From G963665215 sp963665215 (lineage in GTDB: Bacteria; Chloroflexota; Dehalococcoidia; Lucifugimonadales; CAUZJF01): a stretch of DNA of 64,000 nt. Both the position numbers and the translations under genes were made by a program. Below the pieces are notes generated by a model. The model saw nothing but the letters and a program-made list of their open reading frames with translations. It was not told the origin of the DNA and made no database searches. The stretch lies in contig CAXXWW010000008.1 in NCBI GenBank assembly GCA_963665215.2, positions 372,001 to 436,000 of the forward strand. The letters are read 5' to 3'. Positions 62,217-64,000 of the stretch are shown here, one piece after another; the stretch's first letter is position 1, and each line of letters begins with the position of its first letter.

Positions 62217-62769
62217 GTCGCCCAGAGGCGACTTTTTCAGGCTGCGGCTCTTGCAGCAGATGGAGATACCGCTGGGCGAGTCGGACGTAAAGCAGCTGAG
62301 GGCCGAGTCTGGGATCAACGAATACCACCGGCACCTCCACATGCTGATGAGCTTCACCCTGGTGGTCCAGGAGGCCATCGACGGCGAGCAATGCTATGTG
62401 CGCACCAGCCTGGCGGAGCGGGCCATTAACGCGGTGCGAGAGTTGGAGAGAAGGCTGGGCAAAGAGGCGTCGCAGGCCGTGTTCTCAGCATCGCTGGGTC
62501 CGAACTCGATCCGGCTCTTTCTCAAGATCTACGGAGACAGCAGGGACGCCGACTGGAAACAGCTCCAGATCAAGTATACGCCCGTTGAGATAGGGCGCCT
62601 CAGCCTGTTCCTGCCCCGGGTCATAGAGGGAGTATCTGCCATCGATAAACTCAATGAGGCCGATCTCCTTGCATACCGCGACGACGACCACATTCACATG
62701 CATCCCAAGAAGGCCCGCAGCTTTTACCAGTACCTGCGAGAGCTCTACTCTATAGCGATCGCCGGCTAG
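62217..62769 (+). pseudogene. winged-helix-like regulator, 3' part
   Basis: After the IS the frame reads SPRGDFFRLRLLQQMEIPLG, ESDVKQLRAESGINEYHRHL, HMLMSFTLVVQEAIDGEQCY and VRTSLAERAINAVRELERRLG. The helix-turn-helix and wing pattern (YVRTSLAERAINAVREL) resembles ArsR/MarR-type regulators. A second domain of about 110 residues (LGPNSIRLFLKIYG, YTPVEIGRLSLFLPRVIEG) is unknown to me. Confidence 0.7.
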
Positions 62770-63164
62770 CCCAACACCTCGCACGCGTAGCGTCGCCGCG
62801 TCATATCACACCACCCCATCCGATCGTCGACCCCACGAACACCTGGAAGAGTAAAGCTTCTGCAATCTCCATCGTTCTGCTCCTCCTCCAAAGCCGGAGC
62901 GCCGCATTGGACCATCCTCCGCCAGGCAGCTTGATTCAAGTGCCTCCAGTTCACGAAGGAATCTCATGGGCAATCAATCACGATAGCATCTCTTCTCCCT
63001 TGACCTCCAATTGTGACTCCCCAAGTTCGCCAAGTAACGGGCTTTTCTATCCCTCAGATGGTGCGGCCATCCCAGCGCGCCGGCCCCGGTGCAGCGCGGC
63101 GCCTGATCCAGCCTAGGTGAAGGCTTACCCGACGAGTGGTATTATGTTGCCGGGAGGTCAGCCA
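62770..63164. other. intergenic region, no gene seen
   Basis: About 395 bases without a gene that I can support on either strand. Confidence 0.5.
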
Positions 63165-63332
63165 ATGGCAGAGACCGACGCGTCAGAAACGGCGATGTGC
63201 CCGAGGTGCGGAGAGCCCATGCGTAGAGAGCGCGACGGCGTACGCATGCCTCCCATGCCGCAGGTCTTCTGGTTTTGCGTCAATATCGAGTGTGAGGACG
63301 GCAAGCGAAACCAGATCTACAGTGGCGGCTAG
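63165..63332 (+). CDS. small zinc-ribbon-like protein
   Basis: Fifty-five residues (MAETDASETAMCPRCGEPMR, then FWFCVNIECEDGKRN). Two Cys pairs, CPRC and C-V-N-I-E-C, could bind one zinc. ATG 63165 has GGGAGG 7 nt upstream. The longer open frame from 63117 lacks a ribosome site. The role is unknown. It lies 74 bases ahead of an aldehyde dehydrogenase gene and may be cotranscribed. Confidence 0.7.
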   Translation: MAETDASETAMCPRCGEPMRRERDGVRMPPMPQVFWFCVNIECEDGKRNQIYSGG

Positions 63333-63405
63333 CCGATCGAAAGCCGCGAGTCGCTAACCAAGTGGGCGGCAAGACCAGGGCGTCGAAGCTCAAGGAGGGA
63401 GTCCA

Positions 63406-64000
63406 ATGAGAATGTACATCGGTGGTGAATGGGTGGATAGGGAAGACAAGATACCGGTTGTAAACCCGTTCGACAACTCGGTCATCGACACGGTGCCGCG
63501 AGGCAGCGTGGAGGACGTGGAGGCGGCCATCGCCAGCGCGGCGCGAGGCGCAGCCGTCATGGCGAAGATCCCGGGCTATGAGCGTTACCAGATGCTGCGG
63601 AAGGCCGCAGACCTTCTGGAGGAGCGGACCGAGGAGTTCGGCCGCATCATAACGATGGAGGAGGGTAAGGTCATAGCAGAGGGGCGCACCGAGGTGGCGC
63701 GCGCCGTTCAGACCATCGGCCTCTCAGGCGAGGAGGCCAAACGACTGTACGGCGAGACCATCCCGCTGGACGGCGCCCCGGCTTGGACGGGCCAGCTTGG
63801 CTTCACCCTGCGGGTGCCCTGCGGCATCGTGGTGGCCATCAGCCCGTTTAACTTTCCGCTGAACCTGGTGTGTCACAAGGTTGGGCCTGCCCTGGCCGCC
63901 GGAAACTCGGTCATCATCAAGCCCGCCAGCGATACACCGCTCTCCGCCCTCAAGCTCACGGAGGTCCTTCTGGAGGCCGGCGTGCCGTCAGAGGCGGTGC
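63406..64000 (+). CDS. NAD(P)-dependent aldehyde dehydrogenase, 3' end outside window
   Basis: First 198 codons of an aldehyde dehydrogenase (MRMYIGGEWVDREDKIPVVN, PFDNSVIDTVPRG). The cofactor-binding region is VPCGIVVAISPFNFPLNLVCHKVGPALAAGNSVIIKPASDTPLSALKL, with the conserved Asn (in PFNFPL) and KPASDTP. The catalytic Cys and Glu are beyond the window end. GGAGG lies 7 nt before ATG 63406. The early region resembles succinate-semialdehyde or lactaldehyde dehydrogenases, but the substrate is open. Confidence 0.9.
   Translation, partial: MRMYIGGEWVDREDKIPVVNPFDNSVIDTVPRGSVEDVEAAIASAARGAAVMAKIPGYERYQMLRKAADLLEERTEEFGRIITMEEGKVIAEGRTEVARAVQTIGLSGEEAKRLYGETIPLDGAPAWTGQLGFTLRVPCGIVVAISPFNFPLNLVCHKVGPALAAGNSVIIKPASDTPLSALKLTEVLLEAGVPSEAV

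Overview
The window is a GC-rich chromosomal segment of a free-living heterotrophic bacterium that is heavily colonised by insertion sequences. Several traits fit a Chloroflexota lineage, such as the SAR202 or Dehalococcoidia-like marine and sponge-associated groups: a solute-binding lipoprotein with a long Ala/Pro linker, two phytanoyl-CoA dioxygenase paralogues, MoxR/DUF58/transglutaminase genes, and palindromic repeats that encode CPEPVEG when inside genes. This assignment is inference only; no marker gene settles it.

Layout: 1-1267 is the end of an IS256-family element. 1.4-8.2 kb holds acetoacetyl-CoA synthetase, two small-molecule methyltransferases (one with two in-frame stops), a GNAT acetyltransferase and acetyl-CoA synthetase. 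8.6-15 kb is a MoxR-DUF58-transglutaminase operon damaged twice by one transposon family: a full IS1182-type element in moxR and a 161-bp MITE with matching ends in the transglutaminase gene. 16-25.6 kb carries a SIR2-STAND-TPR gene (a candidate anti-phage protein) cut by IS256, an LtrA-like membrane protein, an IS256 copy that itself carries an IS1380 element, and a stump of a second SIR2-STAND gene. 25.9-31.3 kb is conserved backbone: typA, a tRNA with anticodon CAU, amt and a DapA-family aldolase. The amt promoter carries six 5-bp half-sites at exact 11-bp pitch, like a GlnR operator. 31.5-40.3 kb holds a tandem duplication of a PhyH dioxygenase, an unusual permease-beta-propeller fusion and an oligopeptide-type binding lipoprotein with a near-consensus promoter.

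40.7-45.6 kb contains an IS1380 element with an IS3 element inside it, a P4-type integrase next to tRNA-Arg(CCT), and the stump of a second integrase on the other side of the tRNA. 45.8-48.4 kb is a two-gene ABC exporter operon preceded by a leader that looks like ribosome-controlled attenuation (short ORF, antiterminator, terminator). Both exporter genes are broken. 48.4-57.1 kb is a nest: a second IS1380-like element (called ISb here) holds IS110 and IS1380 insertions, has IS256 at its left edge, and faces an inverted second ISb copy across 1.3 kb of gene debris. 57.3-58.6 kb has three small unrecognised genes. The window ends with a dicarboxylate-type symporter, an IS1380-disrupted winged-helix-like gene, a small zinc-ribbon protein and the start of an aldehyde dehydrogenase.

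In total about 20 kb, roughly 30 percent, is IS sequence: four IS256, four IS1380, two ISb, and one each of IS1182, IS110 and IS3. Copies within a family are nearly identical, so transposition was recent. At least six host genes are interrupted or truncated.
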